Below are positions 54,334-62,439 of a stretch of DNA of 64,000 nt, in pieces. The notes beneath the pieces are model-generated. The model was not told the DNA's origin, did no database searches, and was given only the letters and a program-made list of their open reading frames with translations. The position numbers were made by a program, and so were the translations under genes. Origin of the DNA: Rheinheimera soli (GTDB taxonomy: Bacteria; Pseudomonadota; Gammaproteobacteria; Enterobacterales; Alteromonadaceae); NCBI RefSeq assembly GCF_021290985.1, contig NZ_JAJOYU010000009.1:62001-126000 (forward strand), in the 5' to 3' direction. Numbering within the stretch: the first letter of the stretch is position 1; each line of letters starts with the position of its first letter.

Positions 54334-55722
54334 ATGTTACCTTTTTCCCGCTTTGAAGCAAAAACCATTCTGAAATTATCCGGCCCTATTATGCTGGCGC
54401 AGCTGACCCAAACCATGATGTTTGTGATTGATACTATTATGGCAGGTCGTGTTAGTGCACTGGATATGGCCGCTATTGCTGTGGCTTCTGCCATTTGGTT
54501 GCCAATTATTTTGACCTTGCAGGGGTTATTGTTGGCACTGACTCCTATTATTTCTCAGCTTTATGGTGCGAAAAACCATAAAGCCATTCCACATAACGCG
54601 CTGCAAGGCTTTTATCTGGCGATGGTACTGGCGACAGTGATTGTCATCGCCATGCAGTATATCCACCTGCCACTGCAGTACTTGTCGATGGAAGATAATC
54701 TGCGCGAGAAAGCAGTCGATTATCTGGTCTATGTCAGCTACGGCGTTTATCCGGCCGCTGGTTATATGATCTTTCGTAACCTGTTTGAAGGCATAGGCAA
54801 TACCAAAGCCACCATGTGGATAGCCTTTGTCGGTATTCTGGTAAATATTCCGGCTAACTATGTGTTTATTTACGGCAAGCTGGGTATGCCGGCTTTAGGC
54901 GGCGCTGGCTGCGGTGTGGCGACTTCTTTAGTCTTTCTGGCGATGTTTATTGCCATCACTATTTACGCCTTCAGAAGTCGCAGTACAGCGCTTTATATGA
55001 AAAAGCCGGACAGTATAAGGCCAAATCGGAAAGACTTATGGCAGATCATCGCTATAGGCACACCCATCGCCTTTTCGCTGTTTTTTGAAGTGACTCTATT
55101 CTCTTCAATCCCACTGATGATTGTGCATTTAGGCCCTATAGTGGTGGCCGGTCATCAAATTGCCAATAATTACAGCGCTTTGGTCTTTATGTTGCCTATG
55201 AGTATGGGTATGGCAACGACGATACGGGTCGGTCATCTGGTCGGCAGTAATGATGTGCAGGAGTTGAAAAAAGCCGTATCCACCGCAGTGCAACTGGCGA
55301 TGATGATGGCGGTCGGCATAGCGCTGGTGACTTATTTTGGTCGTTTTTTAGTGGCATCGCTCTACTCTACCGATCCTGCCGTACTTGCAGTTGCGACTTC
55401 AATTTTAGTGTTGGCCTGTTTTTACCAGATTTCTGATGCAATTCAGGTGGTGTCAGCCTGTGCCTTACGTGGTTTAAAACACACCAAACCTATCTTTTTT
55501 ATCACCTTTATTGCCTATTGGCCGATCGGTTTTGGTTTAGGTACTGTATTAGGTTTAACCGACTGGATTTTGCCCAAGATGGGCGCTCATGGCTTCTGGA
55601 TTGGCATTATTGTCGGTTTATCCTGCGCTGCTGTGATGTTGGCGCTTATTCTGAAAAACCAAATCAGGCGATTAGAAGATGGCAAAATTTTACAGCAACA
55701 ACAGACAGCGGCCTTTCACTAA
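54334..55722 (+). CDS. MATE-family multidrug exporter (NorM/MdtK type)
   Basis: A 462-residue inner-membrane transporter of the MATE family, 12 helices in two bundles. Recognisable segments are LSGPIMLAQLTQTMMFVIDTIMAG, GLLLALTPIISQLYGA, and VFMLPMSMGMATTIRVGHLVG. Exports cationic drugs in exchange for sodium or protons in the family. Divergent from ribE. The last 44 bases overlap the DUF3080 gene in another frame. Confidence 0.93.
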   Translation: MLPFSRFEAKTILKLSGPIMLAQLTQTMMFVIDTIMAGRVSALDMAAIAVASAIWLPIILTLQGLLLALTPIISQLYGAKNHKAIPHNALQGFYLAMVLATVIVIAMQYIHLPLQYLSMEDNLREKAVDYLVYVSYGVYPAAGYMIFRNLFEGIGNTKATMWIAFVGILVNIPANYVFIYGKLGMPALGGAGCGVATSLVFLAMFIAITIYAFRSRSTALYMKKPDSIRPNRKDLWQIIAIGTPIAFSLFFEVTLFSSIPLMIVHLGPIVVAGHQIANNYSALVFMLPMSMGMATTIRVGHLVGSNDVQELKKAVSTAVQLAMMMAVGIALVTYFGRFLVASLYSTDPAVLAVATSILVLACFYQISDAIQVVSACALRGLKHTKPIFFITFIAYWPIGFGLGTVLGLTDWILPKMGAHGFWIGIIVGLSCAAVMLALILKNQIRRLEDGKILQQQQTAAFH

Positions 55723-56710
55723 AGTAGTAAGCCTGGTTGCTGTTATTTTTGTGTTAAGCGGCTGCAGCGACGCGGCCCTATCTCTGATGGATGACTATAC
55801 CAGTCGGCTTAGTCGCACTTTGGCGCTGGAGATCCAAGACCCAGCGCCGCTGGATTTACAACCACTTCCCTCCATCACAACGACCAGAGCTGATATCACA
55901 GAAACCAGCATTACTCTGGTCGAGTTGGTGGCGACCCGGGCTTGTGGCCTGGATTTATTGCTGGGAGAACGTAATAGCAGCCTGGGTAAGGTCATGACTC
56001 CAAGTCAGCGCCTGAAGTACGAACTGGCATTTTTAAAGCAAGTTCAGCCTTGTTTAAACAATCCGGATATAGCACCCGATTTACAACAAAAGCTGGCCGC
56101 CATTGCTTCTGACAAAACCACACAAATCGATAAACATTGGCAAAATTTTTTGCAGCAAGATGAGACTTTGCGTCAACAACTGCATCCCTACCGTAATTTG
56201 TCAGAGCCGGGCTCGGTCGCAGGTGTGGCTGAAACTATGCAAGCCTTACATTCCTTGATTGCGCTACAAAAAAGTATTGTTCAGCAGAACTGGCAGCAGG
56301 CAAATAGCATCAATCCTGAGCAGGCTTTGGAAGCGTTATACAAAACCAATACGCTAAGCCAGTTGCAACAAAGCTTACGCTTCAGCCAAAACTGGCTGCA
56401 AAGTTTAAATCAGCAGTTAGAACAGCTTGATCTAAAAGCCCAATGCCCTGCCGGTAAAAGCTCAGACAAAGCAGATATTTTGAATACCATTTTACTGCAG
56501 TATTTTATTGCCAAAGTGCAGCTTTATTTAGCGCAGATAGACGGCGCATATCAGCAATTGTATCCGCTATTGCAGCAGCTGTATCAGGGTACAGCTTTGG
56601 CGCCAAGTATTCAGCAGCGTTTTGAAGCATCTAATACCGAATTAAAAGCAGAGTTAAAACGTCATGTGATTTGGTGGAAAGCAGTACAGCAGCTGTGCCC
56701 AAAAACTTAA
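55679..56710 (+). CDS. DUF3080-family lipoprotein
   Basis: A 343-residue predicted lipoprotein. A 15-residue polar lead precedes the hydrophobic signal and lipobox (VVSLVAVIFVLSGC), which places the mature Cys near residue 29. The body is helical and Gln-rich, with LLLGERNSSLGKVMTPSQRL and LKYELAFLKQVQPCL as the clearest segments of the DUF3080 family. Its start lies inside the last codons of the MATE gene in another frame, so the two are expressed together. Function unknown. Confidence 0.75.
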   Translation: MAKFYSNNRQRPFTKVVSLVAVIFVLSGCSDAALSLMDDYTSRLSRTLALEIQDPAPLDLQPLPSITTTRADITETSITLVELVATRACGLDLLLGERNSSLGKVMTPSQRLKYELAFLKQVQPCLNNPDIAPDLQQKLAAIASDKTTQIDKHWQNFLQQDETLRQQLHPYRNLSEPGSVAGVAETMQALHSLIALQKSIVQQNWQQANSINPEQALEALYKTNTLSQLQQSLRFSQNWLQSLNQQLEQLDLKAQCPAGKSSDKADILNTILLQYFIAKVQLYLAQIDGAYQQLYPLLQQLYQGTALAPSIQQRFEASNTELKAELKRHVIWWKAVQQLCPKT

Positions 56711-56744
56711 AATGCTTTTAAGACACCATATCCCCTAAGTAATT

Positions 56745-56910
56745 GATGTTGCAGCGAGGCTGCAAGAGATTGAGACCCCAGGAGCATAGTTGTCCTATGT
56801 GCAATTGGATTGAAGCGAGAACTCGCAGGCCATGCTAACAATCCTATGCCGCCAACTACTGGGGCGAAAGCACGCAGCCAACAAAGCTGCGGCCTCAAGT
56901 ACGACGGGGA
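56745..56910. repeat. Hairpin-rich intergenic element
   Basis: In about 165 bases there are at least four inverted repeats: GCAGC-N3-GCTGC (56751-56763), GCATAG-N5-CTATGTGC (56784-56802), GCGA-N4-TCGC (56815-56826), and CGCAGC-N7-GCTGCG (56873-56891). The two short motifs GCAGC/GCTGC recur at both ends. No open frame of credible size is present. This looks like a non-coding intergenic repeat of REP or mobile-hairpin type; I cannot check other copies. Confidence 0.55.
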
Positions 56911-57807
56911 TTACATTTCGATGTATTGAGGCCAGCCTAAAAGAGGATTTAGCATGCCTTGTTTATGCTCGTAGGCATCACGCCGTTCTGGCGATGCATT
57001 TTCTGCCAACAGCTTTTTGTAGCCTTTGGCAAACTGCAAAGTGCGAACTAAAGCGGCATGGAAGTTTTCACCCAGCTCTACTGATACAGCTTCAGAAAAC
57101 CCAGCAGGCAATAAGCTAAGCACTTGTTCGGTATGAGCTTTGATAAAGGTTATGTCAAACCATTCATCGGCTAAATCGATATCGCGTAACCGCTGTTTTA
57201 AATCCTGCTTCACCTTGCCGCCTTTGGTGCAAAGACGATACAGCACTACTTCAGCCAGCATATCTTCAAGGTTGAAGTGCTCGAACGGGTCCAACTGGGT
57301 ATGGTAGAAATAAGTTTGTTTCACCACACTGATGGCCTGACGGCGACGTGATTCACGCAGTGCCTGCTGATACACAGCCACACCTTGCCACTCTTCGATG
57401 TCGGGTGGACTGGCAATATCCTGCAGCAACTGATCTTCCACTTCACCGTACAATGATTTGCGGTTAGGCGTAAGTTGGCTTACCTGCGACAACATGCTCC
57501 AGCCTTTTTGGAAAGGTTTAACTATACCTTCAGGGCTGACCAGCAAAGCCAGAGCTTTATCCAAATCATGATCAGACAGTTCTGCCAGGCCCAAACTTGC
57601 CACGCCAATAATATCGTGGGCAGCTTGTTCTAACAGATGCATTTTGTATTTGTTGTAAAACTTGTCAGCAAACTTCAGGCTCATCAGCACAGCTTTGCTT
57701 TTGACCTGCTCCAGCTGCGCCTCTGACAGTTTTTGCTCTGCCTTGGCGTAATTCAGTACCTTGGTTAAAAAAGGTCCCTGATTGGCATCCCGCACCACTA
57801 ACTGCAT
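56911..57807 (-). CDS. Unrecognised protein, last gene of the J-domain operon
   Basis: A 298-residue soluble protein without signal peptide or clear motif. I start at 57807 (MQLVVRDANQGP) because AAGGG lies 8 bases upstream; a GTG 21 bases earlier lacks one. It is helical, with LEQAAHDIIGVASLGLAELS, then a central region with RESRRRQAISVVKQ and a C-terminus LLGWPQYIEM. It follows the acidic 253-residue protein by 27 bases. I do not recognise a family. Confidence 0.75.
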   Translation of the reverse strand: MQLVVRDANQGPFLTKVLNYAKAEQKLSEAQLEQVKSKAVLMSLKFADKFYNKYKMHLLEQAAHDIIGVASLGLAELSDHDLDKALALLVSPEGIVKPFQKGWSMLSQVSQLTPNRKSLYGEVEDQLLQDIASPPDIEEWQGVAVYQQALRESRRRQAISVVKQTYFYHTQLDPFEHFNLEDMLAEVVLYRLCTKGGKVKQDLKQRLRDIDLADEWFDITFIKAHTEQVLSLLPAGFSEAVSVELGENFHAALVRTLQFAKGYKKLLAENASPERRDAYEHKQGMLNPLLGWPQYIEM

Positions 57808-57834
57808 AACTGATCCCTTACTAAACACATAGCC

Positions 57835-58596
57835 TTAATCGAGGAAACTAAACATATCGTCCACTTCGGCGTATTCGTCTGTGGACTGGTTTTTCTCTTT
57901 GGCTTGCATCACAAGCTCAGCAGCAAACTTATTAATAATATGTTCCCAGCCGGAGTTTTCGTTACGCACCAGATTTTTAATCGCCTGCTCTACCTGCGGT
58001 GTTAACTGGCGAATAAGCGCCAATAAACTGCGTGGGTCGTCGTAGCCCAAGCCATGCACTTCTTCGTTCAGATGACGTTCGGTGTAGCTGATGGCTTCTT
58101 CTAAATCTTCTTCTTCCTCGTGCAATAAATCATGCACCTCGTCTTCATCTTCAATCACTTCGCCACGGTACAGCTCGATAAAAGGGATAGACAAGTAAAA
58201 CAAACCAGCCGGATCTTCAGCTATGGCTTCCAGAATTTCAGCCTGCTTGGTTTCGCTGTCCTGAGTACGAATAAGGTAAGTTAAAAAATCAAAGGTATGC
58301 TGCTTTAAATCTTCCGCATTGTTTTTGATTTTCTCTTCCCAGTACAACGGCTGCTGGCAGACGATGTCGCGGATTTTTTCCGGTGTCATCAGCTCAGAAA
58401 TAATGGAAGGAAACGAAATATCGTGCTGACTATTAATTTGGGTCAGAGTCACAATATCAATATTTTCAATCACTTCAACCAGTTGAGCATCTGACATGGT
58501 GTTGGCCATCAGCTCAAATTTTTTGCTGGCCTGTTTTGGCTCAACAATGGCAAGTTCTTTAATTTCCGCAACGGCAATTTCAATCAGACTATTCAT
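57835..58596 (-). CDS. Unrecognised acidic protein of the J-domain operon
   Basis: A 253-residue acidic soluble protein. Regions: an alpha-helical N-terminus (MNSLIEIAVAEIKELAIVEP), a middle with FDFLTYLIRTQDSETKQ, and an acidic patch (EDEDEVHDLLHEEEEDLEEA) near residues 140-160. No known domain is visible. The ATG overlaps the stop of the 184-residue gene (TGATG), so both are translationally coupled. Confidence 0.78.
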   Translation of the reverse strand: MNSLIEIAVAEIKELAIVEPKQASKKFELMANTMSDAQLVEVIENIDIVTLTQINSQHDISFPSIISELMTPEKIRDIVCQQPLYWEEKIKNNAEDLKQHTFDFLTYLIRTQDSETKQAEILEAIAEDPAGLFYLSIPFIELYRGEVIEDEDEVHDLLHEEEEDLEEAISYTERHLNEEVHGLGYDDPRSLLALIRQLTPQVEQAIKNLVRNENSGWEHIINKFAAELVMQAKEKNQSTDEYAEVDDMFSFLD

Positions 58597-59150
58597 CAGC
58601 GGCCTTCCCGGTTAAAGGTGATTTCATCGTATTGGTTATCGTAGCCTTCTTCTTCGTCCTCAGTGCCTTCGTAATCATCATCAGCATCGTTACGGAAAGA
58701 AGACTCGTCCGAATCGTCGTCTTCGTCATCATCTGTGTTACGTGGGCCTGGCGCTGCAGCTATATGATTATTCAGCATAAAAAGCACAGCACAGCTTTCA
58801 ATCAGTAAATCTTCGTTGAATTCACGAATGGTTTTGACCAGCGGTAAATCAGCATTATTAAAAGCGACCGAAGTTTTAAACTCATCCCATACCGGCATGA
58901 TGTTTTTGGCAAGCCAGGCAGACCATTTCAGATTGGCTTCAGGGGTGAATTTAACCCGGCCAAATAAAGCCACAGGCAAATATTCAGGCACTGAATGCAA
59001 CATCTTTGGATCAGCCTGCAAAATGCTTTTGATTTGGCTGGTAAATTTTTCCAGCGCTTTTGGCGTATCCGGATCGTTGTAAGATTCAATATTTTCGTAA
59101 GCGTCTGTTTTTAACGCTTCTAAACGGTTTTTGTCGAATGTTTTGCTCAT
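58596..59150 (-). CDS. Unrecognised protein with acidic tail, J-domain operon
   Basis: A 184-residue protein with a globular half (about 1-130, FTSQIKSILQADPKMLHSV, LPVALFGRVKFTPEANLKW) and a tail of mainly Asp and Glu (residues about 138-170). The tail is probably disordered and could bind a basic partner. It begins 5 bases after the J-domain gene stop. No motif that I recognise. Confidence 0.78.
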   Translation of the reverse strand: MSKTFDKNRLEALKTDAYENIESYNDPDTPKALEKFTSQIKSILQADPKMLHSVPEYLPVALFGRVKFTPEANLKWSAWLAKNIMPVWDEFKTSVAFNNADLPLVKTIREFNEDLLIESCAVLFMLNNHIAAAPGPRNTDDDEDDDSDESSFRNDADDDYEGTEDEEEGYDNQYDEITFNREGR

Positions 59151-59155
59151 GAGTT

Positions 59156-59452
59156 TTAACCTTTTACGGACGGGTAATAACTATCCCACAGCTCTTTCAT
59201 CGCTGCGGTCGGGTCCGGCACTATCACATTATTAAAATCTTTAATAAAAGCCGCGCGTTTTTTGGCGTCAGACAATACATCATAGGCTTCTTTTACCCGT
59301 TGTAATTGTGCGCCAGCCTGCTCTTTTTCATCATCGCTTAAATTCAGCAGTTTATCCGGATGATATTTGTTGGATAACCGCTTGTAGGCTTTTTTAATCT
59401 CGTCTTCATTGGCGCTGGCTTTCACGCCCAAAATGCGAAAATAATTAATCAT
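59156..59452 (-). CDS. Minimal J-domain (DnaJ-like) co-chaperone
   Basis: A 98-residue protein that is almost only a J domain: [20 protein letters not shown], the HPD motif in NKYHPDKLL (helix II-III loop), and a fourth helix ending [16 protein letters not shown]. No Gly/Phe region or zinc domain, so it is not DnaJ itself but a class C-type partner that would stimulate an Hsp70 ATPase. It heads a tight four-gene operon with three unknown proteins, which may be its clients or adaptors. Confidence 0.88.
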   Translation of the reverse strand: MINYFRILGVKASANEDEIKKAYKRLSNKYHPDKLLNLSDDEKEQAGAQLQRVKEAYDVLSDAKKRAAFIKDFNNVIVPDPTAAMKELWDSYYPSVKG

Positions 59453-59472
59453 TCAAAGTCCATTGAGTTAAA

Positions 59473-59500
59473 AACATAAACGCAGGTTTTTGCAGATCAA
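59473..59500 (-). promoter_or_regulatory. Candidate promoter of the J-domain operon
   Basis: Minus-strand -35 TTGATC (59495-59500) and -10 TATGTT (59473-59478), 16-base spacer, 20 bases before the J-domain ATG. Confidence 0.5.
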
Positions 59501-59557
59501 CCCAAGCGCTAAAGTACGGCGATTCTAACAGAAAATTGCACTACTGCAGCAGCTCAA

Positions 59558-60766
59558 TCAGTGTGGGATCAGAGCTTTTAGCACTTCAATGTCTGAAGCT
59601 GAAACACCAGCCTTGATAAAATGCTGTGGCCAGCTCAGCACAAGCTCTTCCGCCTCTGCCGCTATCTGTCTGGCTTTGTTTAGTTTTAAGCCAAAACGAC
59701 TGCATTGGCTTAACGCATTCTCTACTGAACCGACGCGGCCAAAGTCTCCCACCCCCATTGCCTGCTGGCGCGAATTGTTCACAGGCACCATGTCGTAGGC
59801 TGGCGACAAGCGCCAGTGTTTGCTGGTTAAATCCAGTAGCAAAGCATGGTTGCGGCCATGATCGTCTGTGTTGCCTATCAGCAGATTAAACAGCATACGC
59901 CGGTATAATTCTTCGCTGTCTGAAGGCTCAACACTGTATTGGCGCAGTAGTTCAGCCAAAGCCGGATAGCCATAACTGGTTTTTAAGCTCAGCTCTGTCA
60001 CCTTTTGTTCGGAGAATAAAGATTCAGCGCTGATAAAATGGGCATGGATTTGGCTGGCACTGCGATCAAAACGTTCGACCAACAGCACATCTTCAAAGCC
60101 GGTTTGCACCACTTTGCTATGGGCCACCCGAATGCCAAGCTGCTCGGCTAGGGTTAAAGTGGCGTGTTCAACTCTGGCCATATTCACCAAATCATCGGCT
60201 TTGTTAAATTTAACCAGATACAAAACATCGCCATCCTGCACCGAAGATTTAGGACGAGCGCCGCCCATGCTAATGCCGTACTCCAGCGCTTTTTTTGCTT
60301 CGGCACTTAAGCTGTTGTGGGCCAGCAGATCATTTTTACTTTGGGTCAGGCTCTGTAAATCAGCAAACAGGTTTTTAGCTATTTTCTTTTTGGCTTGATG
60401 CCGCGACAAACTAAAGGCTAAGGCACCTACGCCTTCACCACTGCCTGCCAGCAAAAAATCGACTTCGTGCGCAGGTTTAGTGCTGTGCAGTGACAACATC
60501 AGTTTACGGCCCCAGCTATCAGGAGCAGCGTCCGACAAGACGCCAAACACAGCTTTTGGCAGACGACAGATAAATTCCTGCTCAGACAAAGGCAAATGCA
60601 ATGGGTCCAGTGGGAAAGCGTCGGCTCGTTCTAACCAGGATTTACCGTAACGGAAGTAGCCTGTCCCTGAAGCCAGATCCAACTGGAACACAGCACAGAT
60701 CACAGCTTCTGCTTGCAGACCTTCAACAAATACATAACAAGCGGGTTTTAATGGATCAGAAATCAT
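59558..60766 (-). CDS. hipA: HipA-family serine/threonine kinase (toxin candidate)
   Basis: A 402-residue protein with an N-terminal HipA-type lobe (FRYGKSWLERADAFPLDP) and a kinase lobe. Motifs: SMGGARPKSSV for the phosphate loop, LVKFNK for the ATP lysine, DVLLVERFDR, catalytic GNTDDHGRNHALLLD, and the metal Asp in LSPAYDMVPV. E. coli HipA phosphorylates glutamyl-tRNA synthetase and causes persistence; substrates here are unknown. Its start overlaps hipB by 11 bases. Confidence 0.9.
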   Translation of the reverse strand: MISDPLKPACYVFVEGLQAEAVICAVFQLDLASGTGYFRYGKSWLERADAFPLDPLHLPLSEQEFICRLPKAVFGVLSDAAPDSWGRKLMLSLHSTKPAHEVDFLLAGSGEGVGALAFSLSRHQAKKKIAKNLFADLQSLTQSKNDLLAHNSLSAEAKKALEYGISMGGARPKSSVQDGDVLYLVKFNKADDLVNMARVEHATLTLAEQLGIRVAHSKVVQTGFEDVLLVERFDRSASQIHAHFISAESLFSEQKVTELSLKTSYGYPALAELLRQYSVEPSDSEELYRRMLFNLLIGNTDDHGRNHALLLDLTSKHWRLSPAYDMVPVNNSRQQAMGVGDFGRVGSVENALSQCSRFGLKLNKARQIAAEAEELVLSWPQHFIKAGVSASDIEVLKALIPH

Positions 60767-61043
60767 TATTCAGCCTTTGAGCCGAATGACGAAAACGCTG
60801 TCGTTGTTGTTCCTGCTCTTGCTGGCTCAGCCAGTCGGCAAAAGACCCCGCTAATCCCAGCACCAGCATGGCCTGCAGATAAGTACCCACAGCCACCTGA
60901 GCACTGCCATTTTCCAGCGCAGAAACGGTAGAACGCCCCACCCCCAGACGTTTAGCAAACTGACTTTGGCTTTCGCGCTCAGCTCTGCAACTCTGAATTA
61001 AAGTGCCCCATTGTTTTAAAAGTAGCTCGATGGAGTTGTGCAT
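60756..61043 (-). CDS. hipB: HipB-like XRE antitoxin/repressor
   Basis: A 95-residue protein with an XRE helix-turn-helix (SQFAKRLGVGRSTVSALENG), about residues 28-48. The family binds HipA and represses its own operon through palindromes; such a palindrome is immediately upstream. The ATG has no good Shine-Dalgarno, so translation may be limited. Confidence 0.87.
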   Translation of the reverse strand: MHNSIELLLKQWGTLIQSCRAERESQSQFAKRLGVGRSTVSALENGSAQVAVGTYLQAMLVLGLAGSFADWLSQQEQEQQRQRFRHSAQRLNNDF

Positions 61044-61047
61044 GGCA

Positions 61048-61077
61048 TAACAGTCATTAAGTTGTTAATGACTGTTA
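61048..61077. promoter_or_regulatory. hipBA operator palindrome
   Basis: Perfect 13-base arms TAACAGTCATTAA (61048-61060) and TTAATGACTGTTA (61065-61077), 4-base spacer. A -10-like TATTAT on the minus strand at 61077-61082 abuts the right arm, so HipB bound here would block transcription. It ends 5 bases before the hipB ATG. Confidence 0.85.
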
Positions 61078-61125
61078 TAATAGGCAGCCATTTAAGAATG
61101 GTAAAGCAAAAAACAAATTTAGTGA

Positions 61126-62049
61126 CTAGCTGTTCATCCACTGTTGCACTGCCGACACCAGTTCATCAGGGTGAAACTTGGCAATAAACTGATCAGCGCC
61201 GACTTTTTTCACCATGGCTTCGTTAAAGACACCACTTAAGGAGGAGTGCAGAATGATATGGACATGACGTAAATGTTCATTGGCTTTCACTTCAGCCGTT
61301 AAGGTGTAGCCATCCATTTCCGGCATTTCGATATCAGAAATAATCAGTGGTACTTTGCCAGAGATATCCCCACCCAACTCCTGGGCTTTGGCCTCCAACC
61401 AGTTCAGTGCCAGACGGCCGTCATTTACAGTCTCAACGTTGATGCCTATGGTCGATAAAGCTCGTTTCACCTGATTGCGGGCTACAGCTGAGTCATCTGC
61501 CACTAAGACAGTTAAATCTTTAAAGTCTGCATTTTTGGCTTTTTCTTTGACCGATTCGCTGACCGTTTCATCAACAGGAGAAATTTCGGAAAATACTTTT
61601 TCTACATCAATAATTTGCACCAGCTTTTTATCAACTTCAGTGACTGCAGTTAAATAATGCGTGCGCCCAGCGCCATGAGGCGGCGGTAAAATCTGTTCCC
61701 AGTTGACGTTGACGATACGGTCGACGCCACCCACTAAAAAGCCCTGGGTATTACGGTTGTATTCAGTCACCAGAATAAAGGCATTGGATAAGTCGGAAAT
61801 TGGTTTACCGCCAGTGGCCTGACTTAAGTCGATGACAGTGACTGGAACCCCCCGTAAATGCGCTATACCACGCACATTGGGGTTAGCACCAGGCAGTTCG
61901 CTGAGTTCAGGACAACGTATCACTTCACGCACTTTAAATACGTTAATGCCATAAGGCTGAGGCCCATGCAGACGAAACATTAAAAGTTCGAGGCGATTTT
62001 GACCGACAATATTGGTGCGTTGGTCAACTGAATTCATCAAACTGGTCAT
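61126..62049 (-). CDS. cheV: CheV-type chemotaxis coupling protein
   Basis: A 307-residue protein fused from a CheW-like domain (about 15-165, LELLMFRLHGPQPYGINVFK, VRGIAHLRGVPVTVIDLS) and a receiver domain (LTVLVADDSAVARNQVK, SDIEMPEMDG). CheV couples chemoreceptors to CheA and can be tuned by phosphorylation. The start at 62049 (MTSLMNSVDQRTNIVGQ) has GAGG 8 bases upstream; an upstream GTG falls on that site. It is isolated from other che genes in this window. Confidence 0.92.
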   Translation of the reverse strand: MTSLMNSVDQRTNIVGQNRLELLMFRLHGPQPYGINVFKVREVIRCPELSELPGANPNVRGIAHLRGVPVTVIDLSQATGGKPISDLSNAFILVTEYNRNTQGFLVGGVDRIVNVNWEQILPPPHGAGRTHYLTAVTEVDKKLVQIIDVEKVFSEISPVDETVSESVKEKAKNADFKDLTVLVADDSAVARNQVKRALSTIGINVETVNDGRLALNWLEAKAQELGGDISGKVPLIISDIEMPEMDGYTLTAEVKANEHLRHVHIILHSSLSGVFNEAMVKKVGADQFIAKFHPDELVSAVQQWMNS

Positions 62050-62439
62050 AAGGTACACCTCTTCTTACTAAAATTTTGTCGCCCAGACAGGCTTTATAGC
62101 ACCAACACAGAGTAGTACTGACTTAGCTAATCGACTAAATATCAGATTTACTTAACGTTTATTTTAACCCTGGCTCACTTTATTATGCACACAGCTTTTG
62201 GTAACACTGTTGATCTGCATCATAGCTTATCGCCTCAAAATGAAAAATACGATAAAAACTAAAAATTAGCAACAGTGTACAAGCAGAGCTGACACTACAA
62301 AACAGAAAAAACGCGAATGAGTTTATAGCATAGCTGGCATACAACAGATAAACAGCGGTAAATAAAGAAACTTTCTTCAATAAAACGGATCGGAACGGTT
62401 AGTAGTATCAGGCAGCACCTGAAGCAGAAAAACACAATA
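62050..62439. other. Gene-poor spacer upstream of cheV
   Basis: About 390 bases between cheV and the histidine-kinase stop. It contains the cheV ribosome site (GAGG, 62058-62061 on the plus strand as CCTC). A 65-codon TTG-initiated frame with a hydrophobic N-terminus (62183-62380, minus) has no Shine-Dalgarno and I do not call it. No hairpin or known site stands out. Confidence 0.5.

Noticed and set aside
62183-62380. 65-codon minus-strand frame with a hydrophobic N-terminus
   Set aside because: Starts at TTG, no Shine-Dalgarno, no homologue recalled.
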